A DNA stretch of 64,000 nt from Chryseobacterium sp. S0630 (GCF_024158915.1 NZ_JAMZGF010000006.1:1-64000), one strand, 5' to 3'. Shown: positions 36,846 through 47,314, counted from the first letter of the stretch. Numbers and translations: made by a program. Notes: a model not told the origin generated them from the sequence alone.

Positions 36846-38624
36846 TTACAAATCCCGTTTTACATGCCCTGTTGCCGTGAAGGTGTGATTTCCTGAACTA
36901 TCGGTGAACGTTCCATTAACTGTAAAATCAATATAGTCTCCTACCGCTCCAAAAGAAGTTACATTGACAACGAGGTTTCCATTATTGGCTGTAATAGCCC
37001 CTCCAGAAAATTCAAGCCCATAATTAGAAGTAAAACTTGCAGCAACTCCCAACATATTATTCTGAGTCATAGAAAAAAATGGCCCTGCAGCATTCAGTGA
37101 ACTTATTCTCAATTGTTTAGGTGATATAATAGGCGAAGGTATAAGACCTGTCCATTGTGCATTGAACAGTCCCACTATATTAACGGTTGGCTGATTATCA
37201 ATTTTATAACTGATCAGCTCATTCACAGAATTACAAACCATGATATTTCCCAAATTTACTGTTGTAGATGGAGCTGTGAAAGTGACTTCATTAGTGCTTT
37301 GTAAATTAATGGCATCAAACCCTTCATAGGTAAACTGAGGATTTGCAGTACATGCATACGTGTTGAATGTAAAACCTCCGGTACTGTTTACAGGTAATGA
37401 TAAATACTGGAAATAGTTAGTGTTTAAAGCAGATCTCAATATTACATAGCCATCAGTAACATCAGTATTCGCACAGGTTTTAAGACTTCCCTGAATCGTA
37501 TAATTGACAGATGTAGAAGGATTTACTGTAATATCCTGAATCGTTGTTATGATTCCAGCCGTAAATGGGCCAACGTTAGAAGTATACATTACATTATTGC
37601 AGGCATCATAAACATTTAAAGCAAGAATCTCCCCTGCAGGAACAATTCCAGACACTGTTCCTGTATTATCTGTGATTCCATAAGTTTCGTAGGATTGAGA
37701 GCTTCTCTTTAAAGTTACTTTAATATTAGGTAAAACCTGTCCTGCGGAATTTTTCACCGTTACTTTCATTGTTGCCTGTGGAAACTGTGCATCACAATTC
37801 CACCACGAAAAATGGCTTACTGTTCCTACATAGGTATTTCCAATCTTTGTTGCAGCACCTTCTTCTTTCCACATTCCGGTCTCTTCATTATATGACCATA
37901 AGGGGATTGTGGCTGGTGAGCTGGAAGTTTGTGCAGCATCTATTGGAACTGTAATTTCTGCAGTATGGCCGTTGGCAATCTGAAGATTCTGTCCGGAACT
38001 TCCTGTTAATTGTACATGCAGCATTCCAAAAGTTTCCATTATTCTGGCATTCCCTCCCAAGTTGGTTGCCAAAAAAGATCCCGGCATTAATTCATTAAGA
38101 TATGGGTTGGATGGTGTTAAGTGAAAAACTCCAACGCTCACACTTCCTGAATAGGGATTTCCGTTGGCATCTTTGAAGCTTCCATCGAATTTTACTTTCG
38201 TTCCGTTGGGTAGTGAAACTGTAGAGGTTGAACCAGTAGCAATTGTAGAGGTGGTTGTCGCCGGAATCATCATGATATTCACTCTGTTTATTCCGTTAGT
38301 AGGAACTAAAACTCTTGATGCATTTACAAAGCCAGGTTTTGTCACTTTTACATGGGCAAAATTTTCTTTTACCGAAGCATTTTTAAATGTGAAGAAACCT
38401 TTAAGATTGGTGGTAACAGTACTTGTTCCGATTGTAACTGTTGCCCCGGAAACCGGGATTCCGTTTGTATCAAGAACGACTCCCTGGAAATTTCTTTGTG
38501 TAGTAGCTTCAAAATTATAATTGGAGGTTGAATTGGATGTGTTGTCTTCTATTTCTAGCAAAGATTCATCTTTACATGAAAATAACAACATAGACAACAA
38601 AAATAATAGGTAAAATTTTCGCAT
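36846..38624 (-). CDS. Surface lipoprotein with carboxypeptidase-D regulatory-like domain
   Basis: A 592-residue lipoprotein (lipobox LFSC, Cys17, signal MRKFYLLFLLSMLLFSC). Residues about 50-120 form a carboxypeptidase-D regulatory-like (beta-sandwich) domain with GVVLDTNGIPVSGATVTIG and later KGFFTFKNASV. A second similar block sits around 290-345. The rest is beta-rich, with Thr and Ser clusters. Such proteins stick to the outer membrane and often bind other surface components. The tandem outer-membrane barrel genes begin 323 bases away on the other strand. No enzymatic motif was found. Confidence 0.8.
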   Translation of the reverse strand: MRKFYLLFLLSMLLFSCKDESLLEIEDNTSNSTSNYNFEATTQRNFQGVVLDTNGIPVSGATVTIGTSTVTTNLKGFFTFKNASVKENFAHVKVTKPGFVNASRVLVPTNGINRVNIMMIPATTTSTIATGSTSTVSLPNGTKVKFDGSFKDANGNPYSGSVSVGVFHLTPSNPYLNELMPGSFLATNLGGNARIMETFGMLHVQLTGSSGQNLQIANGHTAEITVPIDAAQTSSSPATIPLWSYNEETGMWKEEGAATKIGNTYVGTVSHFSWWNCDAQFPQATMKVTVKNSAGQVLPNIKVTLKRSSQSYETYGITDNTGTVSGIVPAGEILALNVYDACNNVMYTSNVGPFTAGIITTIQDITVNPSTSVNYTIQGSLKTCANTDVTDGYVILRSALNTNYFQYLSLPVNSTGGFTFNTYACTANPQFTYEGFDAINLQSTNEVTFTAPSTTVNLGNIMVCNSVNELISYKIDNQPTVNIVGLFNAQWTGLIPSPIISPKQLRISSLNAAGPFFSMTQNNMLGVAASFTSNYGLEFSGGAITANNGNLVVNVTSFGAVGDYIDFTVNGTFTDSSGNHTFTATGHVKRDL

Positions 38625-38947
38625 ATGGTATTAGTTTTTAGTTTTCACTAAATTAATAATAAAAGTATATCATCAGCACATTTTATTATTTTTCTCTTTT
38701 TTTTAATTAAAAATCTTCATTAATTTCTTTCTTCCATGTAACATTTAACATCTGTTATTTGTCTTATTATACAGAAAGGTCAAACAATCATTATTTTTAA
38801 CTAAATTTTTATCAACTGATAATCAATCAATTAAATTTAATTAAAAATATTTTTCAGTACTTTGTATTGCATGATACTAAATTTATTACATATCTTTGCA
38901 ATATAAAATAACAAACCATACAAGCTATTAATTAAAAAAGAATAATC
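38625..38947. other. Intergenic region upstream of the tandem receptors
   Basis: A 323-base AT-rich gap between divergent genes. It has a TATCTTTG box (38891-38898) for the receptor gene, and no obvious repeat, hairpin or additional gene. Confidence 0.5.
38891..38898 (+). promoter_or_regulatory. Probable -7 box of the first receptor gene
   Basis: TATCTTTG matches TAnnTTTG, 49 bases upstream of the ATG. A TTTG lies about 26 bases further upstream, slightly too far for the ideal spacing. Confidence 0.45.
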
Positions 38948-41209
38948 ATGAAGACTCAAATTCTTATTGCAGCACTATTTTTCGGTGGACTTATCACTGC
39001 CCAGCAGAAAAAAGACAGTATGAAAGTAAATGCTATTGATGCAGTGAATATCAAGAAGCAGGTTTTCAAAAAGCAAGGTGACCGTTTGGTGTATGATGTA
39101 GCTTCTTCATCTATCGCTAAAGGAACCAACACCTTTAATCTTTTAAAACAAACTCCGATGATTTCCAGTATTGATGGAAAAACGCTGAAGATTTTGGGAA
39201 AAAATGATGCCGTGATTTATATCAACAATAAGAAAACCAATATGGACTCTGAGGCATTGATTGAAATGCTGAAATCTACTCCCTCTGAGGATATCCAGAA
39301 AATAGAAGTCATCACAGTTCCCGGAAGTGAATTCCAGGTTGAATCGAAAGAAGGTGTCATCAATATTGTGATGAAAAAAAGCAAAAACAACGGCTACAAC
39401 GGAACGTTGAAAATGCAGAACGAGCAGGCTTATTACAATAATCCTAATGCAGGAGCTTCTTTTAATTTCAGACAGGGGAAATGGTCAGGTAACTCTAATT
39501 TCAGAACGGGAAGCTGGACAGACAGACAAAGATATACGCTGTCCAATGGTGATCCTACTTTCAAAAATGAATCATTTGGGTTTAATGATGATCCTAACAA
39601 AAATTTTGGTGGAGGCTTCAATGTTGATTATGAAATTAATAAAAAACACAGTCTTGGATTCTCTTACAACATGAGATACAACAAAAGTTTCAATTCTGTA
39701 CTGGATATTACCAACTGGCAAAACGGAGTATTAAATAACAGAACGGTTAATAACGAGGATGCACAGACCAGAAATCATTCTTTCAATTTGAATTATGAGA
39801 TGAAAACAGATTCTCTGGGAAGTAAGCTTACATCCAACGTTTCTTACCTGTGGTTCAACAGAGATAAAGTGAGTTTCAATGAAAGTTTTCCTTTAACAAA
39901 TGATACAATCAACAAATATTCAGCATTACATCAAGCTGTACCACAGATTATTAACAACTATGCTGCCAATATTGATTATCTGAAAAAAACAGCTAAAGGA
40001 GCAACATGGTTGATGGGAATAAGCTATAACCACACCAATACAGATAATGATACCAGACAGGATAAATTGACAAAAGGAGAATTTATAATAGACCCGAACC
40101 AAACGAATCACTTCATTTATAAAGAAAATATTCTCGGAATTTATCTGAACTATGAAAGAAAGCTGACTGAAAAAATATCCGGAAAAATAGGGGCAAGATA
40201 TGAAATGACCAGAAGTACAGGAGATATCGTAGACAAAACAGGTTTTGAAAGAAATTACAATAACCTTCTGCCTTATCTGAATTTAAATTACGCAATCAAC
40301 TCAGACCATAATGTAAGCTATACTTTTTCCAGCAGAATCAGAAGACCAAGATTCTGGGAACTGAATCCTTCAAGAACCTACTTTACTCCTACGAATTATA
40401 CGCAGAACAATCCATTTATACTGGCTTCCAAATATTATAATCAGGAGATCAATTATATGTACAAAAATGCATTCTATGCCAACCTTAGTTTTAATATGGT
40501 GGAGGATGCAGCTGCCTCAGACCTGATTCCATTGCAGGGAACTGTAACAGCTCCTAAAAAAGATTCTGAGGGGAAAATCATAAAGGATATCAAAGGAAAT
40601 CCAATTATGGAAACTACCAGATTCTTAAGATATATCAGAACCAATTATGGTAAAAATAGGGAGATTGCCCTAACTCTTGGAATGAACAAATCCTGGTTCA
40701 AAGACATATGGACAACCAACTATTCTGTCAATTTAGGATATGTTACCTACAAAGGCGGAGTATTTGAAGATCCTACTTCTATGCCCGTTCCGGGAGAAAC
40801 TGAAGTGGTAGATCCTTATATCATTGATGTCAAAAACTACAATATGTCTGCAACCCTCAATAATGTCATCAGACTTTCTTCGAAAAAAGATTGGTTCTTA
40901 GGGGTTAATTACTTCTTTGCCAGCCAGACCGCAATGGAAGGAGGAATGATAGGAGCAAGACAGAGTTTCGATTTAAGTCTGAAAAAAATTGCCGGAGACT
41001 GGACGATTGTAGCGGAAGTGAGCGACTTATTCAATCAAAGTTTCTACAGCATTAAAGGAGTACAGCCTAATGGAAAATATAATAATATCACCAACTTCAA
41101 TTATCCAAGGCTCATGAGCATCGGAGTGACTTATAATTTCGGAAATCAGAAACTGAAAAAAGCAAGGGAAATGAAATCAGCTAACGATGCTGTAAAATCA
41201 AGAACCTAA
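38948..41209 (+). CDS. Outer-membrane beta-barrel (TonB-receptor-like), paralogue 1
   Basis: A 753-residue protein with signal peptide (to about 18, ending TAQQ). It has no carboxypeptidase-D domain; the mature part starts with a plug-like region (VFKKQGDRLVYDV, then GKNDAVIYINNKKTNM, and EDIQKIEVITVPGSEF). The rest is a long beta-barrel with many aromatic strand ends, typical of the outer membrane beta-barrel family (OMP_b-brl_3) related to TonB-dependent receptors. The C terminus YNFGNQKLKKAREMK is shared with the next gene. It may import a small ligand, unknown here. The next gene starts 43 bases later and is a close paralogue. Confidence 0.85.
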   Translation: MKTQILIAALFFGGLITAQQKKDSMKVNAIDAVNIKKQVFKKQGDRLVYDVASSSIAKGTNTFNLLKQTPMISSIDGKTLKILGKNDAVIYINNKKTNMDSEALIEMLKSTPSEDIQKIEVITVPGSEFQVESKEGVINIVMKKSKNNGYNGTLKMQNEQAYYNNPNAGASFNFRQGKWSGNSNFRTGSWTDRQRYTLSNGDPTFKNESFGFNDDPNKNFGGGFNVDYEINKKHSLGFSYNMRYNKSFNSVLDITNWQNGVLNNRTVNNEDAQTRNHSFNLNYEMKTDSLGSKLTSNVSYLWFNRDKVSFNESFPLTNDTINKYSALHQAVPQIINNYAANIDYLKKTAKGATWLMGISYNHTNTDNDTRQDKLTKGEFIIDPNQTNHFIYKENILGIYLNYERKLTEKISGKIGARYEMTRSTGDIVDKTGFERNYNNLLPYLNLNYAINSDHNVSYTFSSRIRRPRFWELNPSRTYFTPTNYTQNNPFILASKYYNQEINYMYKNAFYANLSFNMVEDAAASDLIPLQGTVTAPKKDSEGKIIKDIKGNPIMETTRFLRYIRTNYGKNREIALTLGMNKSWFKDIWTTNYSVNLGYVTYKGGVFEDPTSMPVPGETEVVDPYIIDVKNYNMSATLNNVIRLSSKKDWFLGVNYFFASQTAMEGGMIGARQSFDLSLKKIAGDWTIVAEVSDLFNQSFYSIKGVQPNGKYNNITNFNYPRLMSIGVTYNFGNQKLKKAREMKSANDAVKSRT

Positions 41210-41252
41210 TCTATAAAACTTTACACTCAAACCACTCTTAAATAAAAACAAC

Positions 41253-43511
41253 ATGAAACGTATAATTTTGTCAATGGCTATCATATTCGGTACTTGCGCA
41301 TTTGCTCAGGAAAAGAAATCCGATACGGCAAAAACAAAAAATATAGAAGGAGTTACCATTACAAAACAGGTTTTTAAAAAACAAAGCGACCGTTTTGTAT
41401 ATGATGTAGCAGCATCTCCTGTGGCGAAGGGAAATACCACTTTTGATCTATTAAAGCAGACTCCGTTATTATCTTCCACAGATGATAAAACATTGAAAAT
41501 CGCAGGAAAAAATAATGCGCTGATCTTTATCAATGGCAGAAAAAGCAATATGGACGCTGAGTCTCTGGCTCAATTTCTGAAAAATACTCCGGCAGAAAAT
41601 ATCCAGAAAATTGAAGTCATTACTGTTCCGGGAAGTGAGTATCAGGTGGAATCATCTGATGGAATCATCAATATCGTTTTAAAGAAAAAAATGAGTGATG
41701 GTCTCAATGGAAATATGAGAATGTCTAACACTACCAATAAATATAACGGAAGTCAGGCGAGTTTCTCAGCCAATTACAGAAAAAACAAACTGGGAGTAAG
41801 CGCCAGCCTTAGCGGGGGTGAAAATATTGAGCCACAAACCTATACTTTAAGAAATGGGACTTCCAAAACTTCTAATGAATCTGTAGGAGATGTGGATGAT
41901 CCGAATAAAAACATCGGTGGTTATCTGAATATTGATTATCAGCTAAATGATAAAAGCAATCTTGCATTATCATGGAACACATGGGCCAATAAAAGTTATA
42001 ATTCAACGGTAGATTTATTTAATACCATTAAAAAAACAAAGACAGAATATACATGGTCTAAAAACCGTGAAGATTCAAGATCTTATAACAATTCTGTGAA
42101 TTTAAATTATGAATTAAAAACAGATTCATTAGGAAGTAAACTGAATGTAAACGCAGCTTACCTCAACTATAGAAGATTTCAGTTCACAGATAACCAAACT
42201 TTTGCTTCGGATATCAACAGAGAAGTAGGAAAAATAAAAACACAGGTATTGCAGGATCTCCCTCAGATCATTAATAATTTCTCAGGAATGGTAGATTATA
42301 ATCAAAAGTTTAAAAATGATCTGACCGTGTCTATAGGTGGAAATTATAATAAAACCAAAACAGATAACGATTCTAAAAACATAACTTATTCTTTTAATCC
42401 TGTAAAAGCACCGGATTCAAGGCCCAACCATTTTATCTATGATGAAAACATCTACGGAATGTATATTACCGTTGAGAAAAAGATTTCCGACAAACTTTCC
42501 GGAAAAATAGGTGCCCGATATGAGATCACAAACAGTCTTGGAACTTCTGACAACGCTCCCACAGAAGCCCTTAGAAGAATTGAAAGAAATTATAAAAACC
42601 TTCTTCCATATCTCAGCGTGAATTATGCAATTAATGACAAAAACAATATTTCGTATTCCTTTTCAAGCAGAATGAGAAGACCGAGTTTCTGGGAACTTAA
42701 TCCGGTAAGGAACATTCTTACAGATGATAATTATACTCAGAATGATCCATTTGTAAAGGCGTCTTCCAACTATAATCAGGAGCTTACTTATATGTTCAAA
42801 AATTCGTATTTCCTGATTTTAAACCACTCTTATATCCAGGATGTGATCACACAGGTACCACTTCAGGGATATCCGGTATCACCGGCCGGAAAGGAAGGAG
42901 AAAACCCGGCATTGAGATATATCAGAACCAATTTTGGGAATAAACAGGAAATGTCTGCAATGGTAGGTATTCAAAAATCATTTTTCAAGCAATACTGGAC
43001 AACCAATTTCAATATCGGGGTACAACATAATATCAACAATGGAAGCCTTGATACTGATCCTACAACCGGAGACCGCTTCAAAGATGAAAAAGGACCCAAT
43101 GGAAAATTTATTACGTACACCAATAAAACCAATTCTACCAGTCTTCTGATTCAAACCAACAATACTGTTCGTCTTGATAAAAAGAAAACATGGTTCTTCG
43201 GACTTAATTACTTCTTCGTAGACAAACAGCAGATTGAGCTTGGTTCATTGAAAAACCTGATGAGTTTAGATCTTAGCCTTAAGAAAATGTGGAACGACTG
43301 GACGTTTGCAGTGAATGTAAATGATGTACTGAATACCAACATCGTTAAAATTGAAGATTTTCAGGAAAACGGGAACTATAATTATGTCCACCAAAACCGT
43401 TACAACAGAAGCTTAACAGTAAGTCTTACCTATAATTTCGGAAACCAGAAAGTGAAAAAGGTAAGAGACATCGAAGGTGCTTCAGATGCTATTAAAAGTA
43501 GAACCAGATAA
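41253..43511 (+). CDS. Outer-membrane beta-barrel (TonB-receptor-like), paralogue 2
   Basis: A 752-residue paralogue of the gene at 38948-41209, co-oriented. Shared blocks include VFKKQSDRFVYDVA, DDKTLKIAGKNNALIFINGRKSN, ENIQKIEVITVPGSEYQVES and the tail NFGNQKVKKVRD. Signal peptide ends near AFAQ. The two are clearly a tandem duplication that has diverged, so they may recognise related ligands. The terminator at 43549-43580 ends the transcript. Confidence 0.85.
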   Translation: MKRIILSMAIIFGTCAFAQEKKSDTAKTKNIEGVTITKQVFKKQSDRFVYDVAASPVAKGNTTFDLLKQTPLLSSTDDKTLKIAGKNNALIFINGRKSNMDAESLAQFLKNTPAENIQKIEVITVPGSEYQVESSDGIINIVLKKKMSDGLNGNMRMSNTTNKYNGSQASFSANYRKNKLGVSASLSGGENIEPQTYTLRNGTSKTSNESVGDVDDPNKNIGGYLNIDYQLNDKSNLALSWNTWANKSYNSTVDLFNTIKKTKTEYTWSKNREDSRSYNNSVNLNYELKTDSLGSKLNVNAAYLNYRRFQFTDNQTFASDINREVGKIKTQVLQDLPQIINNFSGMVDYNQKFKNDLTVSIGGNYNKTKTDNDSKNITYSFNPVKAPDSRPNHFIYDENIYGMYITVEKKISDKLSGKIGARYEITNSLGTSDNAPTEALRRIERNYKNLLPYLSVNYAINDKNNISYSFSSRMRRPSFWELNPVRNILTDDNYTQNDPFVKASSNYNQELTYMFKNSYFLILNHSYIQDVITQVPLQGYPVSPAGKEGENPALRYIRTNFGNKQEMSAMVGIQKSFFKQYWTTNFNIGVQHNINNGSLDTDPTTGDRFKDEKGPNGKFITYTNKTNSTSLLIQTNNTVRLDKKKTWFFGLNYFFVDKQQIELGSLKNLMSLDLSLKKMWNDWTFAVNVNDVLNTNIVKIEDFQENGNYNYVHQNRYNRSLTVSLTYNFGNQKVKKVRDIEGASDAIKSRTR

Positions 43512-43548
43512 AGAATTATCTTTCTTCATATTCAATTATTCTTACGGT

Positions 43549-43580
43549 ATCCGCTGATTATTTTTCAGCGGATTTCTTTA
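43549..43580 (+). terminator. Terminator after the tandem receptors
   Basis: ATCCGCTGA and TCAGCGGAT form a 9-bp stem with an AT-rich loop, then a T-rich tail, about 40 bases past the second receptor's stop. Confidence 0.75.
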
Positions 43581-43592
43581 TATTTAATAGCT

Positions 43593-44453
43593 ATGAAAAA
43601 ACACATACGAGTTATTTTAATTTGCCTTAGTCTTCCCTTTCTTTGGACTAGCTGCACAGAAAAAAAGATCAATCTGGGCAAAGATATCAGCTTTGATAAA
43701 GAGGAAAATGTTCATTATGGACAGAGTTCTGAACAAATAATGGATCTCTATATTCCACATACAAAAACAATCAAAGAAAAGAATATTTTTATCATGATTC
43801 ATGGTGGAGGCTGGCGTAGTGGAAATAAATCACAGCTTACCTTTTTCACCCTTTCTATGATGGAGAGATTTCCTGATCATATTTTTGTCAATATGAATTA
43901 CAGACTGACATCAGAAACTCATTATGGATTGCCCAATCAGATGAATGATATTAAAGATGTTTCTGCTTTTTTAGAAAAGAAACTCGGCTACAGTTCGAAG
44001 TTGATATTATTAGGAAACAGTGCCGGAGCCCATTTATCAATGTTGTATGCCTACAAGTTTGATTCAGATAAAAAAATAAAAGCTGTTATTAATATTGTGG
44101 GTCCTGCAGATCTTTCGGATCCGGGTTTTAAAAATTACCAGGAATATTCCTTTGTGGAAAGAAGGCTTGTAGATCCTCGTGTAGTGGAATCAGGAACTTC
44201 CAGAATAGATTTTGCAAGCCCTGTGAAATGGATCAGTGAAAACTCTCCTCCTACTTTATCCTATTACGGAAATTCGGATCGTGTTATTCCTTCTTCACAA
44301 GAGAAAATATTAGATTCTGTTTTAAATAAAAACCATATCCTCCATGAATCTTATCAATTCAATGGTGGACATCTGGACTGGGATAAACATCCGAATGATC
44401 AATTCCTTATCAAGAAAATAGAAACATTTCTCAAGAAAACAGGCAAAAAATAA
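43593..44453 (+). CDS. Alpha/beta-hydrolase lipoprotein (BD-FAE-like carbohydrate esterase)
   Basis: A 286-residue lipoprotein (lipobox WTSC, Cys21). The fold follows with the oxyanion motif HGGGW at 70-74, the nucleophile elbow GNSAG with Ser143, an Asp in NSDRVIPS and the His in GGHLDWDK. BD-FAE-like esterases remove ferulate or acetyl from plant polysaccharides, but other esters are possible. A GH43 enzyme lies next to it on the other strand, with a shared terminator. Confidence 0.85.
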   Translation: MKKHIRVILICLSLPFLWTSCTEKKINLGKDISFDKEENVHYGQSSEQIMDLYIPHTKTIKEKNIFIMIHGGGWRSGNKSQLTFFTLSMMERFPDHIFVNMNYRLTSETHYGLPNQMNDIKDVSAFLEKKLGYSSKLILLGNSAGAHLSMLYAYKFDSDKKIKAVINIVGPADLSDPGFKNYQEYSFVERRLVDPRVVESGTSRIDFASPVKWISENSPPTLSYYGNSDRVIPSSQEKILDSVLNKNHILHESYQFNGGHLDWDKHPNDQFLIKKIETFLKKTGKK

Positions 44454-44487
44454 CACGTCCTGATTTTTCAGAACGTGTCATTTTTTT
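44453..44487. terminator. Bidirectional terminator between esterase and GH43 genes
   Basis: ACACGT-C-CTGA and TCAG-A-ACGTGT form a hairpin (one mismatch) with a T-run directly after on the plus strand and A-rich sequence on the other side. Confidence 0.8.
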
Positions 44488-44502
44488 ATATTTTAATTTA
44501 AT

Positions 44503-46257
44503 TTATTCTGATTTTGCAACGGCTGTTTTTTCAGAAACCCCGTTGGCATTGAAAGCTTCAATCTGGAAATAGTAGGCATCTGTTCTGTCTGCCCCGGTAA
44601 AGAAATATTCATTCTTTCCGTAGACCATTATGCTTCCATACAATTTATCGGGAGTCTTTCCGAAATAAATCACATAGCCATCCGCATCAGGATTCTGTTG
44701 CCATTTCATCCAGATACTTCTTCTTTCACCATACTTTTTCGGATCAGCTCGTAAAGGCACAAAACCTTCTACTTTTGCTGGCTGTTTCCCTGCTCCTTTT
44801 CCAAACACTCTGAAACCGCTTAATGCAAATTTTCCGGTAGGCATTTTCAGATTTTCCATTTTAAGAAAACGGGCTTTTGCAGGTTGTTCAAGTTCTACAT
44901 AATCATGAGGAACATCTTTTGTGTTTTTGCTTTTATCCACAATTACATTCCATTTCTTTCCATCGTTAGAACCATAGATTTTATACTGATGCATTTTTCC
45001 AAAGGTTTTCCCCATAAACTCCGCATCCTGATCCGCATAATTGATCTGAATGGCATTGATCGTGGAAACCTCACCCAAATCCGTCTGAAACCATTCTCCG
45101 GAATTTCCGGTTTTGGCACTCCAGTACGTTTTGATATCTTCATCTACAGCATAGTTGGGCTGATAACCTCCCAAAGTAGATGAAACCTGAACCGGTTTAT
45201 TATAATTCAACAGCATCCATCCGGCAAAAAGACCTTTAGTAAAATCTTTCCCCTGTGCAAATTGCGGAAGGTAAGTAGGATAATCCCCATAAGCCGTATT
45301 ACAGTACATCACATCGTCTTTATCAAACCCTGCAGGCCATATTCCCAGTCTTCTTTCAAAATTATTTTTGGTAGAGATAAAAATGGTGGAAATATGCCAC
45401 CAGTTTTTATAATTGTCTTCAAACGTTGCTCCGTGACCTGCTCCTCTGGCAAAACCTCCCGGTTTATAAGAGAATGGATTATGCTGCTGATATTCGAAAC
45501 CTTCCAAAGGATTTTTACTGACATATACACCATCGGAATATCCACTGAATTCTGTTGCCGGAGCACCATACTGCATATAATATTTTCCATTGTGCTTTGT
45601 CATCCACGCTCCTTCTACAAAAGGCTGAAGAAAAACGTTGTCATTGTATTCCCCGAAACGTTCCCAACCGTGATCTTCAGGCTTTAGTTTAATAATTGGC
45701 TTAACGAAACCTTCGGACTGAAGATTTTTTACTTTCACTTCTGTTCCCAGTAATGGCCATTCATTACTTGAACCCCAGTACAGATAGAGTTTATTTTTAT
45801 CTTCATCATAATGGAATGCCGGATCCCACGCTCCTACTTTCAAAGTATCCACGGCAATTTTCCAGTCGTCTTTGGTAGGATTTGTACTTTTCCAGATGGG
45901 GAAATCCTGTTCCCAGGTAGAACCATACACATATAGAGTATCTTTCATTGCCCAGACAGCCGGAGCATTAAGATCATGGGTATATTTATTATCTCTTAAA
46001 AACTTTCTTTTCACAAATTTCCAGTCCAGCATATCATCACTGTACCAGTATCCTTCCTGATTGGTAGAAAAAAGAAACAGTTTATTTTTAAAATTAACAA
46101 TCACCGGATCTGCTGTAGCACGGTGTTTCCCTTGTTTGGAAAAAACTTCAAAAGGGGTATAACCATAATCGATATTGATGGGATTGCAGAACGTTTTCTG
46201 CTGAGCACCCACAATAATTCCGAGAAAAATTGCCAGTGACAGAAAATATTGTCTCAT
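44503..46257 (-). CDS. GH43-family glycosidase with discoidin (F5/8 type C) domain
   Basis: A 584-residue exported enzyme (signal to about 18, IIVGAQQ). The five-bladed propeller has the expected acidic residues: DPVIVNF near residue 51, WDPAFHYD around 145 and EGAWMTKHNG around 215, which fit the GH43 base, pKa modulator and acid. Gly-rich GGFARGAGHGATF follows. Residues about 355-490 form a discoidin carbohydrate-binding domain (YAVDEDIKTYWSAKTGNSGEWFQ), and a fibronectin-III-like end follows. It probably trims arabinose- or galactose-containing glycans. Confidence 0.85.
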   Translation of the reverse strand: MRQYFLSLAIFLGIIVGAQQKTFCNPINIDYGYTPFEVFSKQGKHRATADPVIVNFKNKLFLFSTNQEGYWYSDDMLDWKFVKRKFLRDNKYTHDLNAPAVWAMKDTLYVYGSTWEQDFPIWKSTNPTKDDWKIAVDTLKVGAWDPAFHYDEDKNKLYLYWGSSNEWPLLGTEVKVKNLQSEGFVKPIIKLKPEDHGWERFGEYNDNVFLQPFVEGAWMTKHNGKYYMQYGAPATEFSGYSDGVYVSKNPLEGFEYQQHNPFSYKPGGFARGAGHGATFEDNYKNWWHISTIFISTKNNFERRLGIWPAGFDKDDVMYCNTAYGDYPTYLPQFAQGKDFTKGLFAGWMLLNYNKPVQVSSTLGGYQPNYAVDEDIKTYWSAKTGNSGEWFQTDLGEVSTINAIQINYADQDAEFMGKTFGKMHQYKIYGSNDGKKWNVIVDKSKNTKDVPHDYVELEQPAKARFLKMENLKMPTGKFALSGFRVFGKGAGKQPAKVEGFVPLRADPKKYGERRSIWMKWQQNPDADGYVIYFGKTPDKLYGSIMVYGKNEYFFTGADRTDAYYFQIEAFNANGVSEKTAVAKSE

Positions 46258-46284
46258 TTTTAGATTTTAAAGATTGAGACAAAG

Positions 46285-47310
46285 TTAGGTAACTTTTTTG
46301 GGTTTTCTCCAAATAAAGCCATCCAGCAGATAGTGAGTGAGTTGCGGAACAACCAATAAAGGAATCAGGAACTGAAGCCAGTTTTCAGAAACCATCACAT
46401 TCAGGGAAAAATGTTCATTCCATACCAGAGTTTCCCACAAAAATTCTTCCAGGAAAGCAAAGCCTAAAAGAATTCCTATGAACAAAAGGATTCCTGAAAA
46501 AGATTTAAAAATCAGCATCCAATTCATCTGATGATTTTCTTTTTGTTGTATTTCCCGGATGTAGATCAATGCGATATAGGGAATTCCGTGAGAAACCACA
46601 TTCAGAAAAGTAAACAAAAGATCATTGTTAAAATAGATAATCCCAAAATACCAGGAAAGGAAAGTCCCGGAGATCAGTGCTGTTTTAGGAATGTTAATAT
46701 TTTTTGTTTTAAAAACTTCAAAAGCCGTTTTAACAATCCAAATAATCAGAATTGTAAAATAGATCACCGTAATAAAAGGAATGTAATCCGGAAGATTTTG
46801 AAGCCAGTCAAATTCGTTGTTGACGAACCATGTGAAAGCACGAGGAGTTTTAAACCAGTACAACATCGGAAAAATAGTAGCAGAATAAACGGCAATCTCA
46901 TCTATTCTTTTGCTCCAGTTATTCGGTTCAAAGCGGGCGTAGATTCTCATAAAGCCATATTGCTGGCGTATAAAATGAAAAACGGCTATCAATGCCAGTA
47001 CCGACCAGAATGTCAGACTTCCGAATTGAAACAGAATAATCCCTAAAATCCAGCTTACCGCAGGAATTCCGAGATAAAGCAGTTTATTTTTTTGTATTTC
47101 TCCCTTTACGAAATACGTTTTGAACAGCGTAGAATATACATGAGCCACATCCACAAAAACGATCAGGAAAAGCCATGTGTAAAAGGAATAATGATTTTCC
47201 AGCCCTTGAATCTGTTTCTGAAAAAGAAAAATAATCAACAATACAACAAAAGGTGGTGATAAAATAAACCACCAGTCTGTTTTTGCATTATGTATCCACG
47301 GTTGTTTCAT
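46285..47310 (-). CDS. Polytopic membrane protein, end of the polyamine cluster
   Basis: A 341-residue integral membrane protein with about nine hydrophobic segments. Histidines occur next to membrane spans (FVDVAHVYSTLFK, VFHFIRQQYGFMRIYARFE, VVSHGIPYIALIY, QLTHYLLDGFIW). Such a pattern is seen in membrane di-iron or Brp/Blh-type oxygenases, but this similarity is only suggestive. It begins 4 bases after the FAD protein gene ends and so belongs to the same operon. Function unknown. Confidence 0.6.
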   Translation of the reverse strand: MKQPWIHNAKTDWWFILSPPFVVLLIIFLFQKQIQGLENHYSFYTWLFLIVFVDVAHVYSTLFKTYFVKGEIQKNKLLYLGIPAVSWILGIILFQFGSLTFWSVLALIAVFHFIRQQYGFMRIYARFEPNNWSKRIDEIAVYSATIFPMLYWFKTPRAFTWFVNNEFDWLQNLPDYIPFITVIYFTILIIWIVKTAFEVFKTKNINIPKTALISGTFLSWYFGIIYFNNDLLFTFLNVVSHGIPYIALIYIREIQQKENHQMNWMLIFKSFSGILLFIGILLGFAFLEEFLWETLVWNEHFSLNVMVSENWLQFLIPLLVVPQLTHYLLDGFIWRKPKKVT

Positions 47311-47314
47311 TGTA

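Noticed and set aside
46285..47310. Brp/Blh beta-carotene oxygenase
   Set aside because: His residues near helices are suggestive, but I cannot see the full diagnostic pattern and the context is polyamine-related.
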